The notes under the pieces were generated by a model. The model made no database searches, was not told the DNA's origin, and was given only the letters and a program-made list of their open reading frames with translations. Of a stretch of DNA of 64,000 nucleotides, positions 8,024 to 16,987 are shown one piece after another. How positions within the stretch are numbered: the stretch's first letter is position 1; the number at the start of each line of letters is the position of its first letter. Position numbers and translations under genes: made by a program. Source of the DNA: Pseudophaeobacter arcticus DSM 23566 (GTDB taxonomy: Bacteria; Pseudomonadota; Alphaproteobacteria; Rhodobacterales; Rhodobacteraceae); the NCBI RefSeq assembly GCF_000473205.1, contig NZ_KI421507.1:3705057-3769056 (forward strand), written 5' to 3'.

Positions 8024-10967
8024 CCCTCAGGACAGCCCACGCGTCTTTGCCGTTCCCAACGGAGTTGATTTCCCCCGCGCCCTGGCCCAGGGGCTGATCA
8101 GTCGCAGCAGATCGCTGCCACCCGAAGCTTTTGCCCGCGTTGAGGTGATCCTCAACACCTCCCGGATGATGCGCCGCTGCCGCGCGCTGTTTGAGAAGGG
8201 ACCGGCCCTGTTATTGCCGCGCATGCGTCTGCTCACCGATCTGGCACGCGAGGCCAGCCTGCAGGGGCTGCCCCCGGCCCTGCCACCGCTGCGGCGCCGG
8301 TTGGAGCTGTCGCAGCTGATCGCCAAGCTGCTGGAGGCCCAGCCCGACCTAGCGGCGCGGTCCTCGCTTTATGATCTCTCGGACAGTCTGGCCAATCTGG
8401 TTGACGAAATGCAAAGCGAGGGTGTCAGCACCGAAGTCATCCGCAACCTGGATATATCCGATATGTCAGGGCATTGGGCGCGGGCACAGCAGTTCATCGG
8501 CATCGTGGACCAATTTGTCGATCTGCATAGCGACACCGTCGACACCCAGGCCCGGCAACGCCAGATGGTCGAAAACCTGATCGCCAAATGGGAGGTGGAT
8601 CCGCCGCAGCATCCGGTGATTCTGGCCGGCTCCACGGGCTCACGCGGGACCACGCATCTTTTGATGGAAGCCATTGCCCGCCTGCCCCAGGGCGCGGTGG
8701 TTCTGCCCGGCTATGATTTTGATCAACCCGTCGAGGTCTGGCACCACCTGCGCGATGCACTCACCTCCGAAGACCACCCGCAATACCGCTTTGCCAAACT
8801 GGTGTCGGATCTCGACATGGAGCCCAGCGATGTACAGCGCTGGAGCCCGGATCAGCCGGCCTCTGCGGCGCGCAACCGTCTGGTCTCGCTGGCCCTGCGC
8901 CCGGCCCCCGTCACCCACGCCTGGATGAGCGAAGGCCCAGAGCTCACCGAATTGGACAAGGCCTGCGCCGATGTCACCCTGGTGGAGGCTCCAAACCCAC
9001 GTGCCGAGGCCCTGGCAATTGCCCTGCGCCTGCGGCAGGCGGCCGAGGATGGCAAAACCGCCGCGCTGATCTCGCCGGATCGGATGCTCACCCGACTGGT
9101 GTCAGCCGCATTGGATCGCTGGGGTATCTTGCCCGATGATTCCGCCGGCCTGCCGCTGCAACTGACGCCTCCGGGGCGTTTCCTGCGGCATGTGGCAGAG
9201 CTGTTCTGCCGGCCACTTACGGCGGATGCGCTGCTCACCCTGTTGAAACATCCGCTCACCCATGATGGCGACAGCGCCGAGGCGGCGCGCGGCGAACATC
9301 TGCGCCATACCCGTGATTTTGAGCTGAACCTGCGCCGCAATGGGCCGCCCTTTCCCGATACGGCAAGCTTTGAAGCCTTTGCTACGGACCGCGCCCTGAT
9401 GCCTGGCTGGACAGATTGGCTGTCGCAAAACTTTGCCGACCAGCAGGTCACCAAAACGCTGCATCTGACCAATTGGGTGGCGCTGCTGCGCACCCGCGCC
9501 GAAGCGATTGCCGCCGGCAGTCAGGTGCTGGCAGAGGGTCAAAGCGGCACCCTGTGGGATAAGAAAGCCGGACAAGAAGCGCGCACAGTCTTTACCAACC
9601 TGGAGGCTGAGGCGGCCTATGGCGGCGAGATGTCGGCGCGTGATTTTGCCGATCTTTTGTCCGCCATCCTGTCTCAGGGAGAGGTGCGGGATCGCGACGC
9701 GCCCTATGGCTCCATCATGATCTGGGGCACGCTAGAGGCCCGTGTGCAGGGCGCCGATCTTGTAATTCTGGGCGGTCTGAACGAGGGCAGCTGGCCCGAA
9801 GCGGCCAAGCCCGATCCCTGGCTTAACCGACAGCTGCGCCATCAGGCGGGGCTGCTGCTGCCCGAACGCCGCATTGGCCTGTCGGCGCATGATTTCCAGC
9901 AGGCCATTGCTGCGCCCGAGGTCTGGTTGACCCGTGCGGCCCGCTCGGATGAGGCCGATACCGTTGCCTCGCGCTGGCTCAACCGGCTGACCAATCTGCT
10001 CTCCGGTCTGCCGGATCAGGGGGGCAAGGATGCACTGGACGCGATGACGGCGCGTGGCCAGAAATGGCTGGGCTGGGCAGAGGCGCTGGAACGCCCCAGT
10101 GAAATCCCCGCCGCGCTGCGCCCTTCTCCACGGCCACCTGTCGCCAGTCGGCCACGTCGGCTGACCATCACCGAAATCCCACGCCTGATCCGCGATCCCT
10201 ATGCGATTTACGCCAAACACGTGCTGCGCCTCAGGCCTTTGAACCCGCTGGTGCAAGAGCCTGATGCGCTGCTGCGCGGCACCGTGGTGCATGAGATCTT
10301 TGAGGTGTTCATCCGCGACAGCCTGGAGGATCCCAGCCGCCTGACGCCCGAATATCTGATCAAAACCGCCCGCAGCCTGCTGGACCGCGATGTGCCCTGG
10401 CCGGTGGCGCGGATGCTCTGGCTCAGCCGGATCCAACGGCTTGCAGCGGAGTTCATCCTTGCAGAGCAGTCCCGTCAGACCCGCGCCAAGCCCCTGAAAC
10501 TGGAAGCCATGGGCGAGGCCCGGCTGGAGCCTTTGGATTTCACCATCGCCTGTCGCGCTGACCGCATAGACCAAGACGATCGCGGCTTTTTGCACCTTTA
10601 CGACTACAAAACCGGCGCGCCGCCCTCGGAAGCGCAGCAAAAGAAGTTTGAAAAACAGCTGCTGATCGAAGCCGCCATGGCCGAAGAAGGCGCCTTTAAG
10701 GAGATCGGCCCCGCCGAGGTCGCCCGCGCCGCCTTTATCGGGCTGGGCAGCACCCTGAAAGAAGTCCCCGCGCCGCTACAGGATCAGCCCCCCACCAAGA
10801 TCTGGGAAGAGTTAAAACAGTTGATCGGCGCCTATTTTGAACAGGACCAGGGCTATTCCAGCCGCCGCATGGTGCACCGGGATGACATCGCCGGCGACTA
10901 TGACCATCTTGCCCGGTTTGGCGAATGGGACCGCAGCGCCACGCCCGAACCCGAGGATCTGACATGA
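8010..10967 (+). CDS. addB: Double-strand break repair protein AddB (alphaproteobacterial type)
   Basis: A 985-residue subunit of the AddAB helicase-nuclease that processes DNA ends for RecA. The N-terminal P-loop position (LAGSTGSRGTTHLL, near residue 210) is degenerate, so the subunit probably has no helicase activity of its own. The C-terminal RecB-type nuclease is clear: RGTVVHEIFE near 756, ACRADRID near 846 and YDYKTG near 864. Only one Cys occurs in the last 250 residues, so the iron-sulfur staple of Bacillus AddB seems absent. The ATG at 8010 overlaps murU by 14 bases; a TTG two codons earlier is the alternative. The 3' end overlaps addA (ATGA). Confidence 0.95.
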   Translation: MILFDPQDSPRVFAVPNGVDFPRALAQGLISRSRSLPPEAFARVEVILNTSRMMRRCRALFEKGPALLLPRMRLLTDLAREASLQGLPPALPPLRRRLELSQLIAKLLEAQPDLAARSSLYDLSDSLANLVDEMQSEGVSTEVIRNLDISDMSGHWARAQQFIGIVDQFVDLHSDTVDTQARQRQMVENLIAKWEVDPPQHPVILAGSTGSRGTTHLLMEAIARLPQGAVVLPGYDFDQPVEVWHHLRDALTSEDHPQYRFAKLVSDLDMEPSDVQRWSPDQPASAARNRLVSLALRPAPVTHAWMSEGPELTELDKACADVTLVEAPNPRAEALAIALRLRQAAEDGKTAALISPDRMLTRLVSAALDRWGILPDDSAGLPLQLTPPGRFLRHVAELFCRPLTADALLTLLKHPLTHDGDSAEAARGEHLRHTRDFELNLRRNGPPFPDTASFEAFATDRALMPGWTDWLSQNFADQQVTKTLHLTNWVALLRTRAEAIAAGSQVLAEGQSGTLWDKKAGQEARTVFTNLEAEAAYGGEMSARDFADLLSAILSQGEVRDRDAPYGSIMIWGTLEARVQGADLVILGGLNEGSWPEAAKPDPWLNRQLRHQAGLLLPERRIGLSAHDFQQAIAAPEVWLTRAARSDEADTVASRWLNRLTNLLSGLPDQGGKDALDAMTARGQKWLGWAEALERPSEIPAALRPSPRPPVASRPRRLTITEIPRLIRDPYAIYAKHVLRLRPLNPLVQEPDALLRGTVVHEIFEVFIRDSLEDPSRLTPEYLIKTARSLLDRDVPWPVARMLWLSRIQRLAAEFILAEQSRQTRAKPLKLEAMGEARLEPLDFTIACRADRIDQDDRGFLHLYDYKTGAPPSEAQQKKFEKQLLIEAAMAEEGAFKEIGPAEVARAAFIGLGSTLKEVPAPLQDQPPTKIWEELKQLIGAYFEQDQGYSSRRMVHRDDIAGDYDHLARFGEWDRSATPEPEDLT

Positions 10968-13900
10968 GCAGCAGTGCCCCAAAACACCGCGATGCCGCAT
11001 CCGAAGCCCAGTTTCGCGCCGCCCGACCCGATGCCTCGACCTGGCTGGCGGCCAATGCCGGTTCGGGCAAGACCAAGGTGCTGACCGACAGGGTGGCGCG
11101 ACTGCTGCTCAAAGGTGTGCAGCCCCAGCATATCCTCTGCCTCACCTATACCAAGGCCGCCGCCAGCGAGATGCAGAACCGCCTGTTTCAGCGGCTGGGG
11201 GAATGGGCGATGCTGCGCGATGACCAGCTTATCGCCGCGCTCAGCGAATTGGGGGAGACCAATACCAACTCTGAGGATCTGGCCCAGGCGCGCACCCTGT
11301 TTGCCCGCGCGATTGAAACTCCCGGCGGGTTGAAAATTCAGACCATCCATTCGTTCTGTTCCTCGCTGCTGCGCCGTTTCCCGCTGGAGGCCGGCGTCAG
11401 CCCGCAGTTTTCCGAAATGGAAGACCGCGCCGCATCCCTGCTGCGGGCCGAGATTGTCGAGGACATGGCCAAGGGCGGTCTGGCACATCTGATAGAACCG
11501 CTGGCGCGCCATGTTGGCGGCAGCGATTTTGAAGATCTCACCGCAGCCCTGTGTCAGCGCCGGGCCGAATTTGAAACAGAGCTGGATTGGCCCGCATTGC
11601 TGGCCCGGTTTGATCTGGCCGACGGGTTTGACCAGGCCGCGCTTGAGGCGCTGGTCTTTTTGGGTGGCGAGGCAGAGCTGCTGTCGCGCACCCGCACTAT
11701 GCTGAAAACTGGCGGCACCACCGATCAACGCGCCGCTGCCAAGCTGGCGGGGATTACCACGCCGACACTGGGCGACCTGGCCATATTGGAAGACATCTTT
11801 CTGACCGGGGCCAGCGCCGCTGAGCCGTTTTCAGCCAAGATCGGCAAGTTCCCCACCAAGAAACTGCGCGAAGCAAATGTCAGCCTGATGGACCAGCTAG
11901 AGCCTTTGATGCTGCGGGTAGAGGACGCCCGCGCCAAGCGGCTGGCCCTGGTGGCGGCCCGAAAATCCCACGACCTGCATCAGTTTGCCCAGGCCTTCCT
12001 GCCGGAATATGAGGCGCGCAAACAGCAGCGCGGCTGGCTCGACTTTGACGATCTGATCCTCAACGCCCGTCAGTTGTTGAACGACCCCGCAGTGGCCGCC
12101 TGGGTACTGTACCGCCTGGACGGGGGGATCGACCATATTCTGGTGGACGAGGCCCAGGACACCAGCCCGGTTCAATGGGATGTCATCGAAAAACTGACGC
12201 AGGAATTCACCGCCGGGGAAGGCGCGCGCTCAGATGTGGAGCGCACTATCTTTGTGGTCGGCGACAAGAAACAGTCGATCTATTCCTTTCAGGGCGCTGA
12301 CCCGGATGCCTTTGACCGGATGCAGGTGGAATTTGCTGACCGTCTGTCCGAATCCGGCTCAAACCTGCAAAACGCCGCTTTGGAGTTTTCCTTCCGCTCC
12401 TCTGCCGCAATCCTGCGGTTGGTGGATCTGGTGTTCAAGGACAGCCCCCGCGCGGGGTTTCACAGCGACGCCCTGCACCGGGCCTTTAAATCTGACCTGC
12501 CCGGCCGGGTGGATCTGTGGCCCGCCGTGGATAAAACCGACGACGACGATGACAGCGACTGGACCGATCCGGTGGATCGCCCCGGCAGCCGTCATCACAC
12601 GGTTATTCTGGCTGAACGCATTGCCCGCCAGATCAAGGAGATGATCGACAGCGGGGTGACCATCCCCGAAGATGGCCCCACACGCGGAACCTTTCAGCGC
12701 CGTCCGGTACATGCGGGTGATTTCCTTATTCTGGTGCAGCGCCGATCCGAGCTGTTTTCCGAAATTATCCGCGCCTGCAAAAACGCCGAGCTGCCCATTG
12801 CCGGCGCGGATCGGCTCAAGGTGGGGGCGGAACTGGCGGTCAAGGACATCGCCGCGCTCCTGTCCTTCCTGGCCACACCGGAGGATTCGCTGGCCCTGGC
12901 CGAGGTGCTGAAATCACCGCTCTTTGGCTGGTCCGAACAGATACTGTTTGATCTGGCCCATCGTCGCAGCGGCAAACATCTGTGGCCGGCGCTGCGGGAC
13001 CGGCGCCAGGAGTTTCCCGACACCCTGGCGGTGCTGGATGACCTGCGTGATCAAACCGACTTCCTGCGGCCCTTTGATCTGATCGAGCGCATCCTGACCC
13101 GCCACCAGGGGCGGCAGAAATTGCTGGGCCGATTGGGACCTGAGGCCGAGGATGGCATCAATGCGCTGCTGTCTCAGGCGCTGGCCTATGAACGCTCTGA
13201 TATTCCCAGCCTCACCGGGTTTCTGGTCTGGATGCAGACCGATGATCTGGAGATCAAACGCCAGATGGGGGCCTCGGGTGATATGATCCGGGTGATGTCG
13301 GTACATGGCTCCAAAGGATTGGAAGCGCCAATTGTGATCCTGCCCGATACCGCCAAACGCAACGCCCCCAGTGATGCGGAAATCATGGTGGCGAATGGCA
13401 CCCCTGTGTGGAAATTGCCCAAGGATCAGATGCCAGAACTGTTGTTTTCTGCCCGCGAGGCGGCGCAGGAAAAACAGCAGAACGAACGGCTCAGGCTGCT
13501 CTATGTGGCGCTGACCCGGGCCGAAAAATGGCTGATTGTGGCCACGGCGGGCACGCTGTCAAAAGACGGTGACAGCTGGTATCAGCGGGTTGAGGCCGCC
13601 CTGCGCGAAGGCGGCGCCACCGCCTGTGATCTGCCCGGCGGCGAAGGTCTGCGGATGGCCCATGGCGATTGGGACGGGCTGGAGCTGGTTGCGCGCGAGG
13701 TTCAGGAAAAGTCCCGCCCCATTTTGCCCGAGCTCTTTACCCTGCCAGCGCCGGCCTATGTCGCACCTGAACCGGCATTGACGCCTTCGGATCTGGGCGG
13801 CGCCAAGGCGCTGCCCGGTGAGCAGGGACTGGACGAGGAGGTCGCAAAGGCGCGCGGCAGCCGGTTGCACCTGTTGCTGGAACATCTGCCTGCCCAGCCA

Positions 13901-14332
13901 GACGCTGAGTGGGCCAAACTGACGGATCTGTTGTTGCCTGAGGCCCCGGATGGCGCCGATCTGTTGGCCGAGGCCCGCGCTGTTCTGGAAAACCCTGAAC
14001 TGTCCCATATCTTTGCCCCCGAGGCCCTGGCAGAGGTGCCGATCACCGCCCAGCTGGGAAAGCAGCGACTGTATGGTATTATTGACCGGCTCATCGTGAC
14101 GGCGGACAGGGTGCTGGCGGTGGATTTCAAATCCAATGCGCAGGTTCCCAAAAGTGCCCGGCACTGCCCCAAGGGCCTGCTGCGGCAGATGGCGGCCTAT
14201 GGTCATGCGCTGGCGCAGATCTACCCGGACCGCCAGATTGAGACCGCGCTTTTGTGGACCCGTAACGCCAGTCTGATGAGCCTGCCGCACGATCTTGTGA
14301 CAGATGCGCTCAAGGAGGTGTTGGAACCTTGA
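10964..14332 (+). CDS. addA: Double-strand break repair helicase-nuclease AddA
   Basis: A 1122-residue UvrD-like superfamily 1 helicase with a C-terminal nuclease. Motifs in order: Walker A ANAGSGKTKVLTDR (about residue 26), Walker B LVDEAQDTSPVQWD (about 391), GDKKQSIYSFQGADP (about 433), MSVHGSKGLEAPIVIL (about 775), YVALTRAEKWL (about 848). The nuclease domain has GSRLHLLLEHL (about 965) and VDFKSNAQV (about 1053). The start is the ATG in the ATGA overlap with addB; an upstream in-frame extension lies wholly inside addB. Every catalytic motif of both activities is intact. Confidence 0.96.
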   Translation: MSSSAPKHRDAASEAQFRAARPDASTWLAANAGSGKTKVLTDRVARLLLKGVQPQHILCLTYTKAAASEMQNRLFQRLGEWAMLRDDQLIAALSELGETNTNSEDLAQARTLFARAIETPGGLKIQTIHSFCSSLLRRFPLEAGVSPQFSEMEDRAASLLRAEIVEDMAKGGLAHLIEPLARHVGGSDFEDLTAALCQRRAEFETELDWPALLARFDLADGFDQAALEALVFLGGEAELLSRTRTMLKTGGTTDQRAAAKLAGITTPTLGDLAILEDIFLTGASAAEPFSAKIGKFPTKKLREANVSLMDQLEPLMLRVEDARAKRLALVAARKSHDLHQFAQAFLPEYEARKQQRGWLDFDDLILNARQLLNDPAVAAWVLYRLDGGIDHILVDEAQDTSPVQWDVIEKLTQEFTAGEGARSDVERTIFVVGDKKQSIYSFQGADPDAFDRMQVEFADRLSESGSNLQNAALEFSFRSSAAILRLVDLVFKDSPRAGFHSDALHRAFKSDLPGRVDLWPAVDKTDDDDDSDWTDPVDRPGSRHHTVILAERIARQIKEMIDSGVTIPEDGPTRGTFQRRPVHAGDFLILVQRRSELFSEIIRACKNAELPIAGADRLKVGAELAVKDIAALLSFLATPEDSLALAEVLKSPLFGWSEQILFDLAHRRSGKHLWPALRDRRQEFPDTLAVLDDLRDQTDFLRPFDLIERILTRHQGRQKLLGRLGPEAEDGINALLSQALAYERSDIPSLTGFLVWMQTDDLEIKRQMGASGDMIRVMSVHGSKGLEAPIVILPDTAKRNAPSDAEIMVANGTPVWKLPKDQMPELLFSAREAAQEKQQNERLRLLYVALTRAEKWLIVATAGTLSKDGDSWYQRVEAALREGGATACDLPGGEGLRMAHGDWDGLELVAREVQEKSRPILPELFTLPAPAYVAPEPALTPSDLGGAKALPGEQGLDEEVAKARGSRLHLLLEHLPAQPDAEWAKLTDLLLPEAPDGADLLAEARAVLENPELSHIFAPEALAEVPITAQLGKQRLYGIIDRLIVTADRVLAVDFKSNAQVPKSARHCPKGLLRQMAAYGHALAQIYPDRQIETALLWTRNASLMSLPHDLVTDALKEVLEP

Positions 14333-14357
14333 CGATCTGTTAAGCTCTACCTAGGTT
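14329..14357 (+). promoter_or_regulatory. Predicted sigma70-type promoter for trxA
   Basis: TTGACG (14329-14334), a 17-base spacer, TAGGTT (14352-14357), with the trxA ATG 37 bases further on. The -35 overlaps the addA stop codon. The -10 keeps only the key first, second and last positions. It would let trxA be expressed independently of the long operon upstream. Confidence 0.4.
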
Positions 14358-14394
14358 CCAACTCCAGTTGCCATAGATCTCAGGAGACATTCCC

Positions 14395-14715
14395 ATGTCC
14401 ACCGTAGCCGTCACCGACGAAACATTTGACGCCGAAGTCAAGAATTCCGCAGTCCCCGTTGTGGTGGATTTCTGGGCCGAATGGTGCGGTCCCTGCAAAC
14501 AGATCGGTCCCGCTCTGGAAGAGCTGGCGGCCGAATATGGCGACAAGCTGAAAGTTGTCAAAGTTGATGTCGACAGCAACCCGAATTCTGCTGCAGCCAT
14601 GGGCGTACGCGGCATTCCGGCGTTGTTCATCTTCAAGGACGGCCAGGTTGTGTCTAACCGCGCCGGCGCCGCCCCTAAGGCCGCGCTGCAGAGCTGGATC
14701 AACGAGTCCATCTGA
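14395..14715 (+). CDS. trxA: Thioredoxin 1
   Basis: A 106-residue thioredoxin with the classical active site [10 protein letters not shown] (Cys33 and Cys36), the conserved cis-Pro segment [12 protein letters not shown], and no signal peptide, so cytoplasmic. It supplies electrons to ribonucleotide reductase, methionine sulfoxide reductases such as the MsrA family and other disulfide targets. AGGAG precedes the ATG by 8 bases. It follows addA by 62 bases with its own likely promoter and is closed by a strong terminator, so it is probably the last gene of the block. Confidence 0.97.
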   Translation: MSTVAVTDETFDAEVKNSAVPVVVDFWAEWCGPCKQIGPALEELAAEYGDKLKVVKVDVDSNPNSAAAMGVRGIPALFIFKDGQVVSNRAGAAPKAALQSWINESI

Positions 14716-14740
14716 TCCGACGATCACTGCATTTTTTAAA

Positions 14741-14767
14741 GGCGTTCCCGGGTGGGGGCGTCTTTTT
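14741..14767 (+). terminator. Rho-independent terminator after trxA
   Basis: Stem GGCGTTCCC (14741-14749), loop GGGT, and GGGGGCGTC (14754-14762) pairing with G-U wobbles, followed directly by five T (14763-14767). It starts 25 bases after the trxA stop. Confidence 0.8.
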
Positions 14768-14785
14768 CATTTCAAGGACGGTTTT

Positions 14786-15004
14786 ATGACCCCAGAGTTT
14801 CGCCAAAAGGCCATTACAACCTGCAGCGAGAAGATCGCCAAGAAAGGGGAGGGCGTAGGCCTGTCGTTTTATGCCTTTTTCAAGAACCGCAACGATGATC
14901 CGGAGCTGTTGATGCAGGTGGCAACCTGGTGGATCCGGGACCATCAGTTGGACCATTTTGAGAAGGCCGTAAAAATCCGCGACATGATGCAGGCTGGTGC
15001 CTAG
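14786..15004 (+). CDS. Small conserved protein, DUF6500 family
   Basis: A 72-residue cytoplasmic protein that begins MTPEFRQKAITTC and carries the segment KKGEGVGLSFYAFFKNRNDDPELLM, which I recognise from the DUF6500 family of marine bacteria. No function is known. It has no transmembrane segment or metal-binding motif. AAGGA lies a few bases upstream of the ATG at 14786. It stands alone between the trxA terminator and an intergenic double-hairpin element, so it needs its own promoter or read-through. Confidence 0.8.
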   Translation: MTPEFRQKAITTCSEKIAKKGEGVGLSFYAFFKNRNDDPELLMQVATWWIRDHQLDHFEKAVKIRDMMQAGA

Positions 15005-15041
15005 CTGATCTGACCGGATCGCGGAGCACCTTAGCCAAGCA

Positions 15042-15100
15042 GGGGGCGCTGCCCCCGTCGCCACGGGCGACTCCCCCGGGATATTTTTGGCCAAATGAAG
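15042..15100 (+). repeat. Intergenic double-hairpin element, copy A
   Basis: Hairpin 1 is GGGGGC/GCCCCC (15042-15047 with 15051-15056). Hairpin 2 is GTCGCC/GGCGAC (15057-15062 with 15066-15071). A C-rich spacer follows, then the tail GATATTTTTGGCCAAATGAA (from 15080). It starts 37 bases after the DUF6500 stop, in the same sense. Three more copies in the window (39534, 45570, 48114) share this layout. Copy C has the same tail on the opposite strand. Confidence 0.75.
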
Positions 15101-15164
15101 ATATGGGGTTTTCTTTTGAGCTGGGCTGCGGAGAGTGACAGGCAAAAGAGACCGGGAGACAGGC

Positions 15165-15515
15165 ATGGGAAAAACACGGGTATTGGTGGAATTCGGCATG
15201 GGCAGCTCGCTCAGACGACAGGATTACACCGAGGCGGCAAAGCGTGCGATCAAGGATGCGCTTTGGCATAATTCGGTGAGCATTGCAGAGCTGTTTGATT
15301 TCCCAAAAGAGGCCATGATCATTGATGCAGAAATTGGCCTGGCAAAGCCGGAACTGGTGGATGTCGAGGCCTTGAAAGCAATTTTTCCCTATGGCCAGCC
15401 CAGTATTACGGTGACAAAGGGCGGATTGGACGTGGCAAAACCTCAGGGGGAGGGTGTCACGATCATTGCCAATGCTGCGGTGATTGTCTCGTTCGATATG
15501 GAGGAGGCGTCATGA
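15165..15515 (+). CDS. Lin0512 family protein, first paralogue
   Basis: A 116-residue protein with the Lin0512 family layout: VEFGMGSSLRRQDYTEAAKRAIKDAL at the N-terminus, a hydrophobic strand block, and KGGLDVAKPQG near residue 87. The family has no assigned biochemical role. The ATG at 15165 is preceded by GGGAGA. The stop overlaps the start of a second, similar gene (ATGA), so the two are co-translated and may form a heteromer. The pair lies just after an intergenic double-hairpin element. Confidence 0.82.
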   Translation: MGKTRVLVEFGMGSSLRRQDYTEAAKRAIKDALWHNSVSIAELFDFPKEAMIIDAEIGLAKPELVDVEALKAIFPYGQPSITVTKGGLDVAKPQGEGVTIIANAAVIVSFDMEEAS

Positions 15516-15877
15516 GCGAGAAACGCATCATTCTGGAAATGGGCACTGGCAACGATCTATATGGTCAGGACTACACCAAGGCGGCGCGCCGTGCGGTGCA
15601 GGATGCCTTGCATCATTCCTCGATCACCCTGTTTTCCAAGCTGGGCATTGATCATGGCGAGATGCGGGTTGAAGTCACCATAGCGGTGCAGGAGCCGGCG
15701 CAGGTGGATTGTGATCTTGTGGCACAGGATCTGCCACGCGGGCGGGCCACCGTGCGGGCTGTCAAAGGGGGATTGAATGTTGCTGACCCCGAGTCCGATG
15801 GTCTGCATGTAGTGGCCACTGCCGCTATTGAGGCCTGGTTGCCGGATCAGTCTGCCGCCTACAAGCTCAGCTCCTGA
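15512..15877 (+). CDS. Lin0512 family protein, second paralogue
   Basis: A 121-residue relative of the preceding gene. The same landmarks recur: EMGTGNDLYGQDYTKAARRAVQDALHHSS (compare GMGSSLRRQDYTEAAKRAIKDALWHNS) and KGGLNVADPESDG near residue 94. A strong GGAGGAG site lies within the end of the first paralogue. The arrangement points to tandem duplication followed by divergence. No signal peptide or cofactor motif is visible, and function is unknown. Confidence 0.82.
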   Translation: MSEKRIILEMGTGNDLYGQDYTKAARRAVQDALHHSSITLFSKLGIDHGEMRVEVTIAVQEPAQVDCDLVAQDLPRGRATVRAVKGGLNVADPESDGLHVVATAAIEAWLPDQSAAYKLSS

Positions 15878-15909
15878 AAAAGACAAAGCCGCCCCAAACT
15901 GGAGCGGCT
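15877..15909 (-). terminator. Terminator for the DUF1127 gene (also ends the Lin0512 pair)
   Basis: Arms AGCCGCCCC (15887-15895) and GGAGCGGCT (15901-15909) form a nine-base stem with one mismatch and a five-base loop. On the minus strand the stem is followed by a T-rich run (A-rich at 15877-15887 on the plus strand), 38 bases past the DUF1127 stop. On the plus strand no T-run follows. Confidence 0.6.
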
Positions 15910-15946
15910 CATCGTCTCTGGTGCTTCTGCACCCGGTCTTTGGGTC

Positions 15947-16138
15947 TTACAGTTTGTCGATATCCGCGCGGGTCATACCGATGTCTTCCAACTGTGTCGC
16001 AGAGAGCTGAGACAGCGCCTTGCGGGTCTGGCGGGATTCATTCCATTCAACCAGGTTGGTTTTGAAATTCATGATTCCGTCTACCAAACGAAGAACGGAG
16101 ACTGCGCCCAGCGGCGCATGGAGGTTTGCGGTCGTCAT
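15947..16138 (-). CDS. DUF1127 (YjiS-like) small protein
   Basis: A 63-residue protein with the DUF1127 signature in its C-terminal half: WNESRQTRKALSQLSATQLEDIGMTRADI. In Rhodobacter and Agrobacterium small Arg-rich DUF1127 proteins act in RNA metabolism and stress or phosphate responses; that role here is by analogy. AAAGGA precedes the ATG at 16138. It is divergent from hslV across 257 bases and convergent with the Lin0512 pair, and has its own terminator. Confidence 0.85.
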   Translation of the reverse strand: MTTANLHAPLGAVSVLRLVDGIMNFKTNLVEWNESRQTRKALSQLSATQLEDIGMTRADIDKL

Positions 16139-16340
16139 TGCACTAGTCCTTTAAGTTCGTGTGTATTCACGTTGTCTGTTTGTAAGCCTCATGTAGGAGA
16201 GCTTGCTGAGTCCTACAATTGCCCATTAAACAGCCCCGATTTGCGTGCCGCGCATAGCAAGTAAGCACTTTGTTAACGCACCCGTCAGGGACCCGGGGCT
16301 AAAAGGCTGTCGGCCGCAGAAACAGGCCGCCCGACCGAGA

Positions 16341-16370
16341 CTTGTACAGGATCGGAGATGGATCCATATA
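16341..16370 (+). promoter_or_regulatory. Possible RpoH (sigma32-type) heat-shock promoter for hslV-hslU
   Basis: CTTGTA (16341-16346) and ATCCATATA (16362-16370) are separated by 15 bases. They resemble the sigma32 elements CTTGAA and CCCCATnT with acceptable spacing. The -10 lies 26 bases before the hslV ATG. hslVU is a classical heat-shock operon, which supports the assignment, but the match is imperfect. Confidence 0.42.
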
Positions 16371-16395
16371 GAAGGCAACAAAACTGGAGGCATAA

Positions 16396-16986
16396 ATGGC
16401 AGATGATCAATTCCCCGGCTGGCACGGAACCACCATTATTGGTGTCAAAAAGGGTGGTGAAGTGGTCGTTGCCGGCGATGGGCAGGTCTCGCTGGGGCAG
16501 ACCGTGATCAAGGGCACCGCCCGCAAGGTGCGTCGCCTGTCCCCAGGAGGGTTTGACGTGGTCGCCGGTTTTGCCGGATCCACCGCAGATGCCTTTACCC
16601 TGCTGGAACGGCTGGAGGCCAAGCTGGAAGCCTCGCCGGGTCAGCTGGCCCGGGCCAGTGTTGAATTGGCCAAGGACTGGCGCACCGATAAATATCTGCA
16701 AAAACTCGAAGCCATGCTGATCGTCACCGACGGGACCGAGCTTTTGGTGATCACCGGGGCAGGGGATGTGCTGGAGCCAGAGAATAACGTGGCCGCCATT
16801 GGCTCGGGCGGGAATTTTGCCCTCGCCGCCGCCCGTGGTATGATGGACAGTGACCGCAGCGCCGAAGCCATTGCCCGCGACGCCATGGCGATTGCCGCTG
16901 ATATCTGCGTCTATACAAATGGGCGACTGACCGTCGAAAGCATCGCTGCCGAGACTGGCACAGACAAACCCACCTCGGAGAGTTGA
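16396..16986 (+). CDS. hslV: ATP-dependent protease subunit HslV
   Basis: A 196-residue peptidase of the N-terminal-nucleophile family. The sequence [28 protein letters not shown] contains the Thr (residue 12 of the precursor) that becomes the catalytic N-terminus after processing, and Lys/Asp partners in AGDGQVSLG. HslV forms a double hexameric barrel gated by HslU that degrades unfolded and regulatory proteins. TGGAGG precedes the ATG. Its cap gene hslU is not immediate: a membrane gene intervenes. Confidence 0.96.
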   Translation: MADDQFPGWHGTTIIGVKKGGEVVVAGDGQVSLGQTVIKGTARKVRRLSPGGFDVVAGFAGSTADAFTLLERLEAKLEASPGQLARASVELAKDWRTDKYLQKLEAMLIVTDGTELLVITGAGDVLEPENNVAAIGSGGNFALAAARGMMDSDRSAEAIARDAMAIAADICVYTNGRLTVESIAAETGTDKPTSES

Positions 16987-16987
16987 T

